From Pelagisphaera sp964404745 (lineage in GTDB: Bacteria; Verrucomicrobiota; Verrucomicrobiia; Opitutales; Opitutaceae), in contig CAYOLG010000024.1 in assembly GCA_964404745.1 (NCBI GenBank), forward strand, positions 14,086 to 78,085: 64,000 bases of DNA. The letters run 5' to 3'. How positions within the stretch are numbered: position 1 is the stretch's first letter; the number at the start of each line of letters is the position of its first letter. The notes below the pieces were generated by a model. It searched no databases. It was not told the DNA's origin and was given only the letters and a program-made list of their open reading frames with translations. The position numbers and the translations under genes were made by a program. This document shows, piece by piece, positions 17,217 through 27,335 of this stretch.

Positions 17217-18629
17217 TTAGTGTTTGTGCGGATCCGCTTGCGGAGTGACTGCCTTGATTTCCGCCATCGCCATGAGAGGGAGGAAACGGAGGAAAAGAAG
17301 GAAGAGGACCGAAAAGACGCCGAAGGTTCCGACGTACGTGAAGATATCGATGATTGTCGGCGAGTAGTAGCCCCAGGAAGAGGGCAACCAGTCGCGGGTA
17401 AGCGTGGTCACGGCAATGACGAAACGCTCAAACCACATCCCGATATTCACGAATATGCTTATGATCCACACCCAAGCCGTATTCTCGCGTATCTTCTTAA
17501 ACCAGAAAAGCTGCGGAGAAATGACGTTGCAGGAGATCATGATCCAGTAGGCCCAAGCGTAATTCCCGAAGGCCCGATTGACGAAGGCGAAGATCTCGAA
17601 GTCATTGGCCCCGTAAGCGGCGATAAAGAACTCCATGGAATAAGCATAGCCAACCATCGAACCCGTGGCCAATACGATCTTGGTCATGCAATCTATGTGG
17701 TATTGCGTAATGAGATCTTCCAAGCGATAGATCGCACGCAATGGCAGCATCAAGGTGAGCACCATCCCAAATCCGGAGAAAATAGCTCCGGCCACAAAGT
17801 ATGGCGGGAAAATAGTCGTATGCCACCCAGGGAGCAAAGAAATGGCGAAGTCGAAAGATACGATCGTGTGTACCGACAGTACCAGCGGCGTGGAGAGGCC
17901 CGCTAGAATCAGATAGCACATCTCGTAATTTCGCCAGTGCCGGTTGGATCCCCTCCAGCCCATAGCGAAGAAACCGTAAAGAATTTGGCGGATCTTGTTT
18001 TTGGCCCGGTCGCGAACCGAGGCCAAATCGGGTATCAAACCAACGTACCAGAAAAGCACCGAGACCGTTCCATAAGTCGAAACCGCAAATACGTCCCATA
18101 GCAAAGCGGAGCGGAAATTGGGCCAAATAGCATTGGCATTGGGAATCGGAAACAGGAACCAGGCCATCCAAACCCGACCCACGTGGAAAACGGGGAAGAT
18201 TGCAGCGCAGACCACCGCGAAGATCGTCATCGCTTCGGCTGCCCGGTTGATCGAGGTTCGCCACTTTTGCCGCAGCAAGCAGAGAATGGCGGAAATGAGC
18301 GTACCCGCGTGGCCGATACCGATCCAAAATACGAAGTTGACGATAGCCCAACCCCAGTTCGCGGGATTAGCCAACCCCCAAACACCAGTGCCGGACGCAA
18401 CCAGATAAATCAGACCAAAGACCGTGAACGAAGCCGTCGCGCAAGCGATTACGAAGCACACCCACCACCAAGTCGGCGTCTTCTCCTCCACGATGCCGCA
18501 GATCTTTTCGGTTATCCAAGAAAAACTGCGATTGTTTTCGACGAGCGCGGGGCGCGGGATATCGACGGGATCTACTTCGTCGAGAATCGCTGGCTTCATT
18601 TCGCTAGTAATTGGATTCGCGCTAGCCAT
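17217..18629 (-). CDS. actC: ACIII subunit ActC, NrfD/PsrC-like quinol-binding protein
   Basis: 470 residues with about ten membrane helices. Family-typical segments include NFVFWIGIGHAGTLISAIL and SFDFAISLLPGWHTTIFPPY. ActC is the membrane quinol-oxidising core subunit next to the iron-sulfur subunit ActB. Its ATG overlaps the actB stop by one base (TAATG arrangement). The C-terminal tail is short and cytoplasmic. Confidence 0.92.
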   Translation of the reverse strand: MASANPITSEMKPAILDEVDPVDIPRPALVENNRSFSWITEKICGIVEEKTPTWWWVCFVIACATASFTVFGLIYLVASGTGVWGLANPANWGWAIVNFVFWIGIGHAGTLISAILCLLRQKWRTSINRAAEAMTIFAVVCAAIFPVFHVGRVWMAWFLFPIPNANAIWPNFRSALLWDVFAVSTYGTVSVLFWYVGLIPDLASVRDRAKNKIRQILYGFFAMGWRGSNRHWRNYEMCYLILAGLSTPLVLSVHTIVSFDFAISLLPGWHTTIFPPYFVAGAIFSGFGMVLTLMLPLRAIYRLEDLITQYHIDCMTKIVLATGSMVGYAYSMEFFIAAYGANDFEIFAFVNRAFGNYAWAYWIMISCNVISPQLFWFKKIRENTAWVWIISIFVNIGMWFERFVIAVTTLTRDWLPSSWGYYSPTIIDIFTYVGTFGVFSVLFLLFLRFLPLMAMAEIKAVTPQADPHKH

Positions 18630-21600
18630 TAGTGCGTTCCTCCATTTTCTGAGTGAGAATCGGTGTGTGAATCATTATGACCGTGGTCATCGTGTGAGTC
18701 GTACCCTCCATAATCGCCGCTTTTCTTCGGTTTCGTCGCCTTGTACTCAACCTTAGTCAATGGCTGATCATAGTAATCCGGCATGTCGGGATTCGGGTTG
18801 CGCAGTTTGGCTAGGTAGGTTGTACGCGGGCGGGCATTGGTATAGCCAAGCAGCGCGTAGTTTCGTTCGTTGGCCTGCAATTCGGAAACCTTGCTTTCGG
18901 GATCCGTCAGATCGCCAAATTCGATTGCATCCATCGGACAAACTTGCTGGCAGGCTACCTTGATCGTTCCATCCGGAATGCGGATGTCGTTACTATCCCT
19001 GGCTTGTACTTTCTTGGCGATCTTTGCCTGCTGGATACGTTGCACGCAGTAAGTGCATTTCTCCATAACGCCGCGCATTCTAATGGATACGTCAGGATTT
19101 TGAGCCATTTGCTGCAGCTCGTTCATCCCTTTCGGAGCCATGGGACCTTCGTAGAGTCGGTCTAGCGGGCGTTGCTGATAATCAAAGAAATTGAAGCGAC
19201 GCACCTTATACGGGCAATTGTTGGCGCAATAACGCGTACCAATACAACGGTTGTAAGCCATGGTATTGAGACCATCCTCGTCATGCACAGTGGCATTGAC
19301 GGGGCACACCGTCTCGCAAGGAGCCGTTTCGCAATGCATGCAGCCCACGGGCTGTATGGAAACCTGAGGATCTTCGGGTATCGCCGCCATGTCCAATGAG
19401 CCATCAGCCTTGGTGACGTCCGATGAAAAATAGCGATCCAAACGAATCCAATGCATTTCTCGACCGCGCCGCACCTGATCGCGGCCGACGATCGGAATAT
19501 TATTCTCGCTCTGGCAAGCAACCACGCAGGCATTACATCCTGAGCAAACGTTGAGATCGATCGCCATTCCCCACTGATGAATGCCATCGTAGTTCGGGTG
19601 CTCATAGAGGGAACCGCCTCGTGGAGTTTCCTTCGAGCGCTCCTGGACCGGCATTCCCTTGTCTTCACCCAATACCGGCGGGGAGTGGCTTTCCATCCCC
19701 ATTTCCTCAACCCAATGAGGATCGGCTGCGTAGTCGTCCAAATTGGATTCTCGAATAATCGCCCGGCCCTCCATGGACCAATGCTCCTGCGTGTTGGCTA
19801 ATTGGATCGATTCGCCAGTGAGTTCAAGTTTGGCCCCTGAAGCGAAGGCCACAGCGTCGGTCGATCTGACTTCGTATGCGCTGTATCCAGAATTCGTTCC
19901 GATTCGCCCGGCGCGTTTTCTTCCATAGCCTAGAGGAAGGATGACAGAGTAGTTGTCCAATCCCGGTAGGATTTGGATGCCTCCTACGATCTCGCGACCA
20001 TCGAAAGTGATTTTCGCAGCAGGCGAAAAGGACCGCCCATCACGGACTTTGTTGGGATTCTTACGGGTAATTTGCAGAGCCGAATCCGGAGCGACGATAT
20101 CCAATTCGTTGGCCAATCTGGGGCTGACGTAGATCGCGTTGTCCCAGGTCATTTTCGTCATGGGGTCCGGACATTCCTGGAGCCAGCCATTGTTGGCGTA
20201 ACGTCCATCGTCCACACAAGGATCGACCGTGAACACGAGTTCCAAATTATCCTTGCCTGTCGGAGCGGCGGAAACGTCTGTTGATTCCAGCGATTCCGCC
20301 AAACGCAACCCGGAAATCAAGGAGCGGTTAACTTTGAATTCCGAGCCTTCCCAAAATCCGTCGTGGAGAAATTTGTCAAAGGATCGGCGTTCTTTAGAGC
20401 CCACCTTCTTAAAAGTCTCGAATACGAGACTACGGCCATCCGAATTCTCCTCGCCGGTTAGGCGGGCCAGCAATTCGATCTCCGATAGGCCATCGAATAG
20501 TGGAGCGATCATCGGCTGTTGCGAAAGCAGGTGGCCTGAATAAGCCCGGCCATCTCCCCATGATTCCAAGTAGTGGGCTTGGACAAAGTGGTAGTTGGAC
20601 TTTTCCGAAGTCTCGTCCTCGTAGTAGCCCAATCGGACTACAGTTCCCACAGATTCCAGCTTGGACCCGAAGTTCAAATCGGCAGGAGCATTGTAGACTG
20701 GATTTCCACCCAAAATGATCAAGGTATCGATTGTCCCATTACCAATGGCGTCTGCCAATTCCTGGATAGAAGCGGATTCGTCTTTTTCGACCTCCAGCAA
20801 TTTAAGCGTCTTGCCGAGATTGCCCAGCTTTTCGTTGATCAGCAACGCGATCCCCTGGGCCTCCTTTCCGAGTCCTGGCCCAGCGTATACCAGACTTTGG
20901 CCTTTGTGCTGGTCTAAGTCCACCATCGATTGGCGAATCCACTCGCGGGTTTCCGCATCAAGATTATCGGCCAATCGCTCGAAAATTGGGCTTAGCGCTT
21001 CTCCTTCAACACCCAGGTCGATTTCTAAAGCGGCCGCAGCAAGCAAAGCCGTCATTCGGCTAGTCGCCAGACGCTTACGATGATCCGCCATCGCTCCAGT
21101 CAAGCTGAATCGGCTCTCGGCAACGTAGAGTCGATTCATATCGTCTTTGGTCGAGCGAACGCGCCGACCATCTGCGAATTGCTTGCTTAAGCCCAAGGCC
21201 CCAGGGTCATCTCCAAGGAAATCGCCACCCACGCAGAGGATTCGCTTGGCCTGGCTCAGATCGTAGTTAGGCTTCAGGTTCGCTCCAGCTACAATGGCGG
21301 CGGCTGATTGCAAATCATCGGATGCCACGGGCTCGTACTCGGCCCACAACGCATTCGAGAACTGCTTCAAGAATGCCTGTTTGAGTCGGAGTCTGGTTGG
21401 CGAGGATGACTTCTCGACGAGAATGCCTACGCGCTCGCCCTTCAACGCGGAAATTGTCTGCCTCAGCCCATCGAGGGCATCGAGAGCCTCTTCCTTGGAC
21501 AAGTTAGCGCCATTTTTGGAGTAGCGACTCGAGCGATCCGGGTCGTACAGCTCTAGAATAGACGCCTGAGCCTTCAGGCTGGTGCCGCCATTGTATCCCT

Positions 21601-21988
21601 TGAAATCGTCGTTCCCCTCTATTTTGGTCGGCCGCCCAGCATGCGTTTCAACCAGTAAAGGGATGCTTTCACCACGAAGCGAATACGAGGTCGCGTAGTA
21701 CAAAGGCCTTCCAGGAACCTGGTATTCGGGTCCCTTAGAGTGAGGGAGAATCTTGGATTCAGGGCGACGGCAACCGGTAAACCCAACTCCGCCCAAAGCG
21801 AATGAAGCCGCCATGATTTTGAAGAAATGACGGCGATCCACCTCGTTCATTTCCGAGGCTTCTGGACCGAATTCCCGGTGCACCTGCTCGAGAAACTCGG
21901 GTGATTGCGAAAGATCGTCTAGGCTACGCCAGTAGCGAGGCCCAGATTGTTCAGCCTTAGTGGGAGGAGACGTGTTAATCGGTTTCAT
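18629..21988 (-). CDS. actB: ACIII subunit ActB, molybdopterin-oxidoreductase-like/4Fe-4S ferredoxin fusion
   Basis: 1119 residues from the ATG at 21988, chosen because it overlaps the actA stop (ATGA) and yields the proper N-terminus; the frame is open 171 bases further upstream but only inside actA. Residues near 45-75 contain a Tat-type signal (DRRHFFKIM) and a lipobox-like FTGC. The large middle part is a degenerate molybdopterin oxidoreductase-like domain. The C-terminal quarter is a ferredoxin domain with several cysteine clusters, including CSGCNACVVAC, CMHCETAPCETVCP, CANNCPYK and CQQVCPMD. The last ~30 residues are His/Asp-rich. ActB carries the Fe-S chain of the complex. Confidence 0.93.
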   Translation of the reverse strand: MKPINTSPPTKAEQSGPRYWRSLDDLSQSPEFLEQVHREFGPEASEMNEVDRRHFFKIMAASFALGGVGFTGCRRPESKILPHSKGPEYQVPGRPLYYATSYSLRGESIPLLVETHAGRPTKIEGNDDFKGYNGGTSLKAQASILELYDPDRSSRYSKNGANLSKEEALDALDGLRQTISALKGERVGILVEKSSSPTRLRLKQAFLKQFSNALWAEYEPVASDDLQSAAAIVAGANLKPNYDLSQAKRILCVGGDFLGDDPGALGLSKQFADGRRVRSTKDDMNRLYVAESRFSLTGAMADHRKRLATSRMTALLAAAALEIDLGVEGEALSPIFERLADNLDAETREWIRQSMVDLDQHKGQSLVYAGPGLGKEAQGIALLINEKLGNLGKTLKLLEVEKDESASIQELADAIGNGTIDTLIILGGNPVYNAPADLNFGSKLESVGTVVRLGYYEDETSEKSNYHFVQAHYLESWGDGRAYSGHLLSQQPMIAPLFDGLSEIELLARLTGEENSDGRSLVFETFKKVGSKERRSFDKFLHDGFWEGSEFKVNRSLISGLRLAESLESTDVSAAPTGKDNLELVFTVDPCVDDGRYANNGWLQECPDPMTKMTWDNAIYVSPRLANELDIVAPDSALQITRKNPNKVRDGRSFSPAAKITFDGREIVGGIQILPGLDNYSVILPLGYGRKRAGRIGTNSGYSAYEVRSTDAVAFASGAKLELTGESIQLANTQEHWSMEGRAIIRESNLDDYAADPHWVEEMGMESHSPPVLGEDKGMPVQERSKETPRGGSLYEHPNYDGIHQWGMAIDLNVCSGCNACVVACQSENNIPIVGRDQVRRGREMHWIRLDRYFSSDVTKADGSLDMAAIPEDPQVSIQPVGCMHCETAPCETVCPVNATVHDEDGLNTMAYNRCIGTRYCANNCPYKVRRFNFFDYQQRPLDRLYEGPMAPKGMNELQQMAQNPDVSIRMRGVMEKCTYCVQRIQQAKIAKKVQARDSNDIRIPDGTIKVACQQVCPMDAIEFGDLTDPESKVSELQANERNYALLGYTNARPRTTYLAKLRNPNPDMPDYYDQPLTKVEYKATKPKKSGDYGGYDSHDDHGHNDSHTDSHSENGGTH

Positions 21989-22641
21989 CGGTGGCAGCCT
22001 GAACAGCTTTGCGGCGGGTTGATGTTCCACTCTTCGACGAGCTTTAGTCCGTCTTCGATCTGGCCTTTTTTGCCTCCAGGGTGGACCCAATCCAAATTGG
22101 TGATCTGGTCCAGCGGCCGCAGGCGTTCTTCCGGGTGGCGATGGCATTCCAAGCACCATCCCATGCTGAGGGACTGGTCGTGGCGAACCACTTCCATTTC
22201 ATCAACCTTGCCGTGGCATTCCACACAGGAAATGCCGCGATTCACGTGGACAGAGTGGTCAAAATAAACGTAGTCCGGCGTCTCATGCACCCGAACCCAC
22301 TGAATCGGCTCACCAGAGGCATAGCTTGCCCGAACAGGCTCCAAAAGATCGCTGTCTGTCTTGATCATGCTATGGCAAGACATGCAAGCGCTGGCCGCGG
22401 GGATGTTGGCATGCCCAGATTCCTCAACCTTGCTATGGCAGTAACGGCAATCCAACCCGAGCTCGCCCACATGGAAACTGTGATCGTACGGGACAGGTTG
22501 AGAAGGTTCATAGCCTACCCTCGTGTAGTTCGGAGTAGCGTAGTAGGTAACGCCTGAAACAACGGCCGCCGCCAGGATCAGAATAAAGACGATCAGCTTA
22601 AGCGGGAGGGCGTTAGACGACTTTGGAAAAACATTAGACAT
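21985..22641 (-). CDS. actA: ACIII subunit ActA, pentahaem cytochrome c
   Basis: 218 residues. An N-terminal helix (about 13-33) anchors the protein. Five haem c motifs CxxCH are present at 65-69, 86-90, 139-143, 163-167 and 213-217, the number expected for ActA. Several extra histidines (for example DHSFHVG and DHSVHVN) are suited to be axial ligands. It is the first gene of the operon and overlaps actB by four bases. Confidence 0.95.
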   Translation of the reverse strand: MSNVFPKSSNALPLKLIVFILILAAAVVSGVTYYATPNYTRVGYEPSQPVPYDHSFHVGELGLDCRYCHSKVEESGHANIPAASACMSCHSMIKTDSDLLEPVRASYASGEPIQWVRVHETPDYVYFDHSVHVNRGISCVECHGKVDEMEVVRHDQSLSMGWCLECHRHPEERLRPLDQITNLDWVHPGGKKGQIEDGLKLVEEWNINPPQSCSGCHR

Positions 22642-23051
22642 GTTGCAAAATTCGTTGTCGCTCTAATTGGATGCCAGGTACAAGTGGCGAACGGTCAGCA
22701 TTTTCCCCTTGGAATGGCTTGTGGATCCGGCCGCAATACGATTGCGGACTCTCTCCTCTTATTCGTTGCCGGATTCGACTGGTTTGCGCCCAGCCATCGC
22801 GGCGCGGATACAATCCCCAGAACCGCGGCAAAAGCCTTGGCTAGGAAAGATTTTCGAGAATTTGTGGAACTCACTGTTTTAAGAAAGGTCGATTACAGAG
22901 TTTTTTGGAGTGAAGGAAAGCCCGCCTGAATAGCAACGAAAATGTGGCAACTTTTCGGAGCTGCAGCGGAGGTTATTAGACGATCGCTAACGGCGGGTTC
23001 GGGATTCTAATAATGCCGGCATGGAAACCGGCTTCGAATAAGGCAACGCTA
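22642..23051. other. Intergenic region with the actA promoter side
   Basis: 410 bases between actA and the LolD-type gene, both on the minus strand. The region must hold the ACIII operon promoter, but no convincing -35/-10 pair or strong ribosome-binding site could be picked by eye. An 81-codon plus-strand frame (22684-22929) overlaps it; it has no recognisable family and is probably chance. A short hairpin near 23015-23032 is listed separately. Confidence 0.5.
23012..23032 (-). terminator. Possible weak terminator after the LolD-type gene
   Basis: On the minus strand GCCGG and CCGGC (23032-23028 and 23019-23015) form a five-pair stem with an eight-base loop, followed by ATTATTAG. It lies about 20 bases past the stop of the ABC ATPase gene. 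The T-tract is poor, so this is tentative. Confidence 0.28.
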
Positions 23052-23774
23052 TCAAAGATCAGCCACTACTCGGTCGATAAACTGGCCATCCTGCATCCGC
23101 AATATTCGATCGCACTTGCCCGCTAGATCTGGGTTGTGGGTTACTATTAACACAGCCTGACCCTTTTCTTTAGCTAGCCGGGTCAGGGACTCGAACACCA
23201 TCAAGGAATTTTTGACATCCAGATTTCCCGTCGGCTCATCGGCTAGCAATACGCTGGGCAAATTCGCCAGAGAGCGGGCGATAGCGACGCGCTGCTGCTC
23301 CCCGCCGGACAGCTGCGAGGGCAGTCGATGCGTCTTATCACCCAAACCAACGTCGCTGAGTAACGAACGAGCGCGATTTTCCATTTCCGTTTCGCTCAAT
23401 CGCCCGAGCTTGCGCATGGGAAGCATGACATTTTCAGCCGCGCTGAATTCCGGCAGCAGGAAGTGGAATTGAAACACGAAGCCAATGTGCTCTCCTCGCG
23501 TTCGAGTGTGGGCGCCGTCCTGATCCGGCGGAACCTCCTCCCCCCGAATCAATATTTGACCCGAGTCTTGCCGGTCCAAGAGGCCAAGCAAGTAAAGCAA
23601 CGTGCTCTTGCCGCAACCCGAGGGACCCACAATCGCTGATACTTCGCCACGATAAAGCTTAAGATTGACCCCGCGTAGCACGTGAACGCGCATCTCGCCT
23701 TCTCCCAAATGCTTGTGAAGATCGCGGCATTCCAGAGCAATAGCCCTGCTTTCCGATTCACTATTCTCGCTCAC
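23052..23774 (-). CDS. ABC transporter ATPase, LolD/MacB type
   Basis: 240 residues, GTG start overlapping the stop of the permease gene (GTGA). It has Walker A GPSGCGKST, signature LSGGEQQRVAIARS and Walker B VLLADEPTG, all intact. The closest type is LolD, the ATPase of the lipoprotein-releasing complex, or the related MacB-like exporters. With the adjacent single FtsX-like permease it forms an inner-membrane mechanotransmission-type ABC system. Substrate (lipoproteins or others) is inferred only from family. Confidence 0.85.
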   Translation of the reverse strand: MSENSESESRAIALECRDLHKHLGEGEMRVHVLRGVNLKLYRGEVSAIVGPSGCGKSTLLYLLGLLDRQDSGQILIRGEEVPPDQDGAHTRTRGEHIGFVFQFHFLLPEFSAAENVMLPMRKLGRLSETEMENRARSLLSDVGLGDKTHRLPSQLSGGEQQRVAIARSLANLPSVLLADEPTGNLDVKNSLMVFESLTRLAKEKGQAVLIVTHNPDLAGKCDRILRMQDGQFIDRVVADL

Positions 23775-25024
23775 GTCGCGGTCCCTCTTATTACATCTCC
23801 GGGCACCAGCTTGCCTGCTCGTCTAGCTGGAGCCAGGCTGGCGATCATGACGATCACGATCGCGGCGACGACCGCCTGAATGTAGTGCCATGGGGTAGAC
23901 TTAACTTGGAAATATTCTGTAGCGAAGATGCCAGACAGTGGCATGGGCAATCTAGAGATTCCGTAGGTGATCAAGGCTCCCAATAGACAGCCTAAAATAG
24001 CCCCCCAGAAAAGAACGATCGCGCCCTGCCACAAAAAAATGTTGGAAATATCCCCCCGGGTATACCCCATCGATCTGAGGATGGCGATTTCCCGCGTCTT
24101 ATCCATGACGATCATGAACAAGGTGCTGAACATCCCCAGACCGGATACGATAATAATCGTGGATACGGTGATAGCGGCTGAGAGTTTCAATGTCTTGAAA
24201 AGCTGCATCCACGACTTCTCCCGCTCCTGCCATGGGGCAGTAAAGTGGTTGGCTACCCGCTCGATCACTTCCGCGTCAGCGATGGCTTGATCGCGATCGA
24301 AAATACTCACCTGAATAAAGCTGACGCCATGCGGCCTTTTGAGCAGTGAACGGGCCGCGCTCATATGCATGAAAACGCGGGTTTTATCGATATCCGAAAC
24401 TCCAGTTTCGAAAATCGCGGATATCGTGAACCTTCGCTGCTGATCGATGGCCCGAACGATAACCGAATCGCCCACTGTAACATCCAACCGAGCTGCCATC
24501 TTGTGCCCCATGATCATTCCCATTGGAGCGGTACGGAAGTCCACGATCGATCCAAGCTGTATTTGATCTTCCAATGCGGATACCGCGATATGGTCGTCGA
24601 CATTAATTCCATATACTTGGCCATTGTCCTTTCGTAGCGGGCTCTGCAATTCTATACTTCCTTTGATGACCGAAGAGGCGGCCTCGACATTCTGCAGCTC
24701 CATTATCGCTTCGATAACCGTTTCCGGATGCTCGATCCCCTCGACGAAGCGGCGATTTTTTTCGTCCGCAATGTAGAAATTGGTATGATCTCCTTTCGAA
24801 GTGGATGCGGCGACAAATACGTAGGAGTGCTGGATGCGGTCCTCAATCCGAATCGCTCCATCGGTTCCCAGGATAGTCTCGATAAAAAGCTCCTGATAGC
24901 CGCTGAGCTGGGCTTGCGTGGAAATAAAAAACCCCACTCCAAATACGATGCCAGCTAAACTCATTAACATGGATCGCTTCTTCGCCAGAAGAAATCGGAT
25001 CGCTATTCTAATATTCGGTGACAT
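23771..25024 (-). CDS. FtsX-like ABC permease, LolC/LolE family
   Basis: 417 residues from the ATG at 25024; a frame 13 codons longer exists but would give an atypical N-terminus. One membrane helix near the N-terminus is followed by a large periplasmic domain (about 45-270) and three C-terminal helices with cytosolic coupling segment (KTREIAILRSMGYTRGDIS). This is the LolC/E and MacB topology. Only one permease is encoded, so it probably works as a homodimer with the downstream ATPase. Confidence 0.83.
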   Translation of the reverse strand: MSPNIRIAIRFLLAKKRSMLMSLAGIVFGVGFFISTQAQLSGYQELFIETILGTDGAIRIEDRIQHSYVFVAASTSKGDHTNFYIADEKNRRFVEGIEHPETVIEAIMELQNVEAASSVIKGSIELQSPLRKDNGQVYGINVDDHIAVSALEDQIQLGSIVDFRTAPMGMIMGHKMAARLDVTVGDSVIVRAIDQQRRFTISAIFETGVSDIDKTRVFMHMSAARSLLKRPHGVSFIQVSIFDRDQAIADAEVIERVANHFTAPWQEREKSWMQLFKTLKLSAAITVSTIIIVSGLGMFSTLFMIVMDKTREIAILRSMGYTRGDISNIFLWQGAIVLFWGAILGCLLGALITYGISRLPMPLSGIFATEYFQVKSTPWHYIQAVVAAIVIVMIASLAPARRAGKLVPGDVIRGTAT

Positions 25025-25240
25025 TTTTACAGAGGGCAGAATGGACGATACATGAATGTGCAATAAACTTGAACTATGCGACGTCGCGCTCGCGCTTGCG
25101 CGATGCCGCAGTACCCAAGAAAAATTTTGGCAAAGTTAAATTTTTGATGCACTCCCGTATGGATACCAAGAAGGCATTGCCTGAGTTCATCGACCACAAG
25201 CCTAAATTCAAGTTTCAATCCCGCCTAGCAGCATCTGCCA

Positions 25241-25999
25241 ATGTTTCGCTATATCCAACAACAGTTAAAATTCTCGTACCTGGCTCTTTCCGAATCGCTC
25301 AATAGCGATGCCAGCAAATCGATACCAGTGCCCTCGCCTCGTCTACGGCATCGCGTTCATGGATCGACGGATGTCGCCGGTTATCTGGAAGTCGGCCAGC
25401 GCTCATGGCGAAGCATCGAAACGCTTCTGGAGAGAGCGGGACGTCGCTCGGCGAACGCCAAAAGCATTCTCGATTTCGGCTGTGGCTCCGGCAGGACGAT
25501 CCGGAATATAGATCCCAAGGGTCGTGATCGCGTCATGGGTATCGATATTGATCAGTCCGCCATTAACTGGTGCCAGTCAAATCTGTCAGGCTATCGATTT
25601 GACACGGTCGCTCACCATCCGCCCACGAACTTGCCGGACGGACAATTCGATTTGATCTACGCTATATCGGTGTTCACCCATCTCAACGAGGCCATGCAGT
25701 TCAGTTGGCTCGCCGAAATTAGCAGACTGCTTGCTCCCAACGGTATCTTTATCGCCTCCCTGCACGGAGATTATCACCGCAAGTTGCAAGGCAGGGACGT
25801 CAATATGGAGCGGGGGTACGAGTTTATCGATTCCAAACGAAAGTGGTTCAAGCCCGACGGCCTGCCCGCCTTCTACCAGGATGCCCAACATACGAAAGTA
25901 TACGTATTCGATCACTGGTCACAATATTTTCGGATCAATAACTATGTTGAGCGCGGCATCGCCGATTATCATGATGCGGCGGTGTTAACGACCCTCTGA
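25241..25999 (+). CDS. Class I SAM-dependent methyltransferase
   Basis: 252 residues. The SAM-binding motif I ILDFGCGSGRT is followed by the acidic loop GIDIDQSAINWC and motif ISVFTHLNEAMQFSWLAEI, typical for small-molecule or sugar/lipid methyltransferases of the Methyltransf_11/25 type. The first ~75 residues are not part of the fold and contain no signal peptide. It is monocistronic and converges on gspF with only ten bases between the stops. The substrate cannot be told. Confidence 0.82.
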   Translation: MFRYIQQQLKFSYLALSESLNSDASKSIPVPSPRLRHRVHGSTDVAGYLEVGQRSWRSIETLLERAGRRSANAKSILDFGCGSGRTIRNIDPKGRDRVMGIDIDQSAINWCQSNLSGYRFDTVAHHPPTNLPDGQFDLIYAISVFTHLNEAMQFSWLAEISRLLAPNGIFIASLHGDYHRKLQGRDVNMERGYEFIDSKRKWFKPDGLPAFYQDAQHTKVYVFDHWSQYFRINNYVERGIADYHDAAVLTTL

Positions 26000-26009
26000 C
26001 AATTCCCAT

Positions 26010-27266
26010 CTAACCCGTCGACAACGAATTGCTAAGCTGGAATACCGCTGAAATGATTCCAAAGGCGATCATTCCCACCATGCCGAATACGCCTAGCAAA
26101 ACCCCAGTCGATATAACCCCGAGCATCGTTTTAACGAACCGGTCGATCATTTCGGTATATTGCTGTGACATTTGCCGGAGCCCCGGAACCACGTCTCCGG
26201 TATTCTCGCCCACAGTGAATACATCCAAGGCCATGTCATCAAAGTAGCCGGTCGATTTGAAAGCAGATGATAAGGCGACCCCTTCCGTAACCTTGATTCT
26301 CGCTTCTCCAAAAGCTCCCCGCATGGCTATATTGGATAGCGATCGCTCGGCCATCGATAGGGCTTGGACCATAATAATGCCGTTTTCCAACAGGAGCGAC
26401 AAGGTCTGAGTAAACTGGAGGATCTGCATGTCGCGAATGATCTTGCCCGCTCCCGGAAAGCGAAGCATCAGCGAATCGAACTGGTAGCGACCCGCCGGCG
26501 ATTTTCGCCATGATATCAGTCCGCCAACTACAAGAGAGATGCCAATGGCGGCAATCCATCCGTACTTCAACAAGCCGTTTGCCGAGGCGATCAGCAGCGT
26601 GGTCGAGGCCGGCAAATCGCTTCCCAGCGAGTCGAGGAGGCCCTCTATTCTTGGCAACAAGCTAAACAAGAACAAGAAGACCAAGCCGATCGCCACGACT
26701 GTAAGGAAGCAGGGATAAGACAGAGCCGCCACCAGCTTGCCGCGGATCGCTTTTTGTTCCTCCATGCTCTCGACGATGCGAGCCAGAACTTTCTTGAGGT
26801 TTCCCGTAGCTTCCCCCGCTTGTACCAGGCTGACTACGCTTTCGTTAAACACTTTAGGCTGCTTTCGCAAGGCCTCAGACAGGGAACGCCCTTGGCGCAA
26901 CTCGTCCCAAAGCCGCGTAGCCAAATATTTCTGACGCGGATCACTCATCCGCGTACTCATCATCCTGAGTGCATCCGCAGATTGGATACCACAATTAAGC
27001 AATTCCCGAAGACCCGAAAGGAAGGGTAAAGCAACGCTACGATTAAGCGTTACCTTGCTGTCCTTGTCCCCTTTCGTGGCAAAAAGGCCGGCTAGTCCCA
27101 ATCCGCTCTTCTTTTTCGATTCTCCTGTCGCGGCTTCCTGAACTGATAGAGGGCGCAGTTTCTGAGCAGCTATCTTCTGGAGAGCCGCTTTGCGGTTAAC
27201 CGCGTCGATGGACCCGCGTATCGATGTTCCGCTAGAATCTTTGGCGCTGTAAGTAAAACTGGGCAC
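26010..27266 (-). CDS. gspF: Type II secretion inner-membrane platform protein GspF
   Basis: 418 residues with a GTG start. An N-terminal segment (MPSFTYSAKDSSG) precedes two T2SSF domains (about 80-200 and 285-405) and three membrane helices, as in GspF/PilC. GspF sits in the inner membrane and couples the ATPase GspE to pseudopilus assembly. It is the last gene of the operon starting with gspG. Confidence 0.92.
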   Translation of the reverse strand: MPSFTYSAKDSSGTSIRGSIDAVNRKAALQKIAAQKLRPLSVQEAATGESKKKSGLGLAGLFATKGDKDSKVTLNRSVALPFLSGLRELLNCGIQSADALRMMSTRMSDPRQKYLATRLWDELRQGRSLSEALRKQPKVFNESVVSLVQAGEATGNLKKVLARIVESMEEQKAIRGKLVAALSYPCFLTVVAIGLVFLFLFSLLPRIEGLLDSLGSDLPASTTLLIASANGLLKYGWIAAIGISLVVGGLISWRKSPAGRYQFDSLMLRFPGAGKIIRDMQILQFTQTLSLLLENGIIMVQALSMAERSLSNIAMRGAFGEARIKVTEGVALSSAFKSTGYFDDMALDVFTVGENTGDVVPGLRQMSQQYTEMIDRFVKTMLGVISTGVLLGVFGMVGMIAFGIISAVFQLSNSLSTG

Positions 27267-27335
27267 GGCTGATAAGGGATGAATTAGAGAATGCGAGGGG
27301 TCACTAGTACACTTTCACTTCTACAGTTGGCCACC

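Noticed and set aside
21989..22159. N-terminal extension of ActB
   Set aside because: The open frame continues upstream, but this part lies inside actA in another frame and has unlike composition (Arg/Pro-rich). The ATG at 21988 overlaps the actA stop and gives the expected N-terminus.
22684..22929. 81-codon plus-strand frame upstream of actA
   Set aside because: No family resemblance, no ribosome-binding site, and lies in a likely promoter region.
25085..25115. GC-rich palindromic stretch between the permease and methyltransferase genes
   Set aside because: The CGCG-rich pairing is short and arises from a simple dinucleotide-like run; no clear function.
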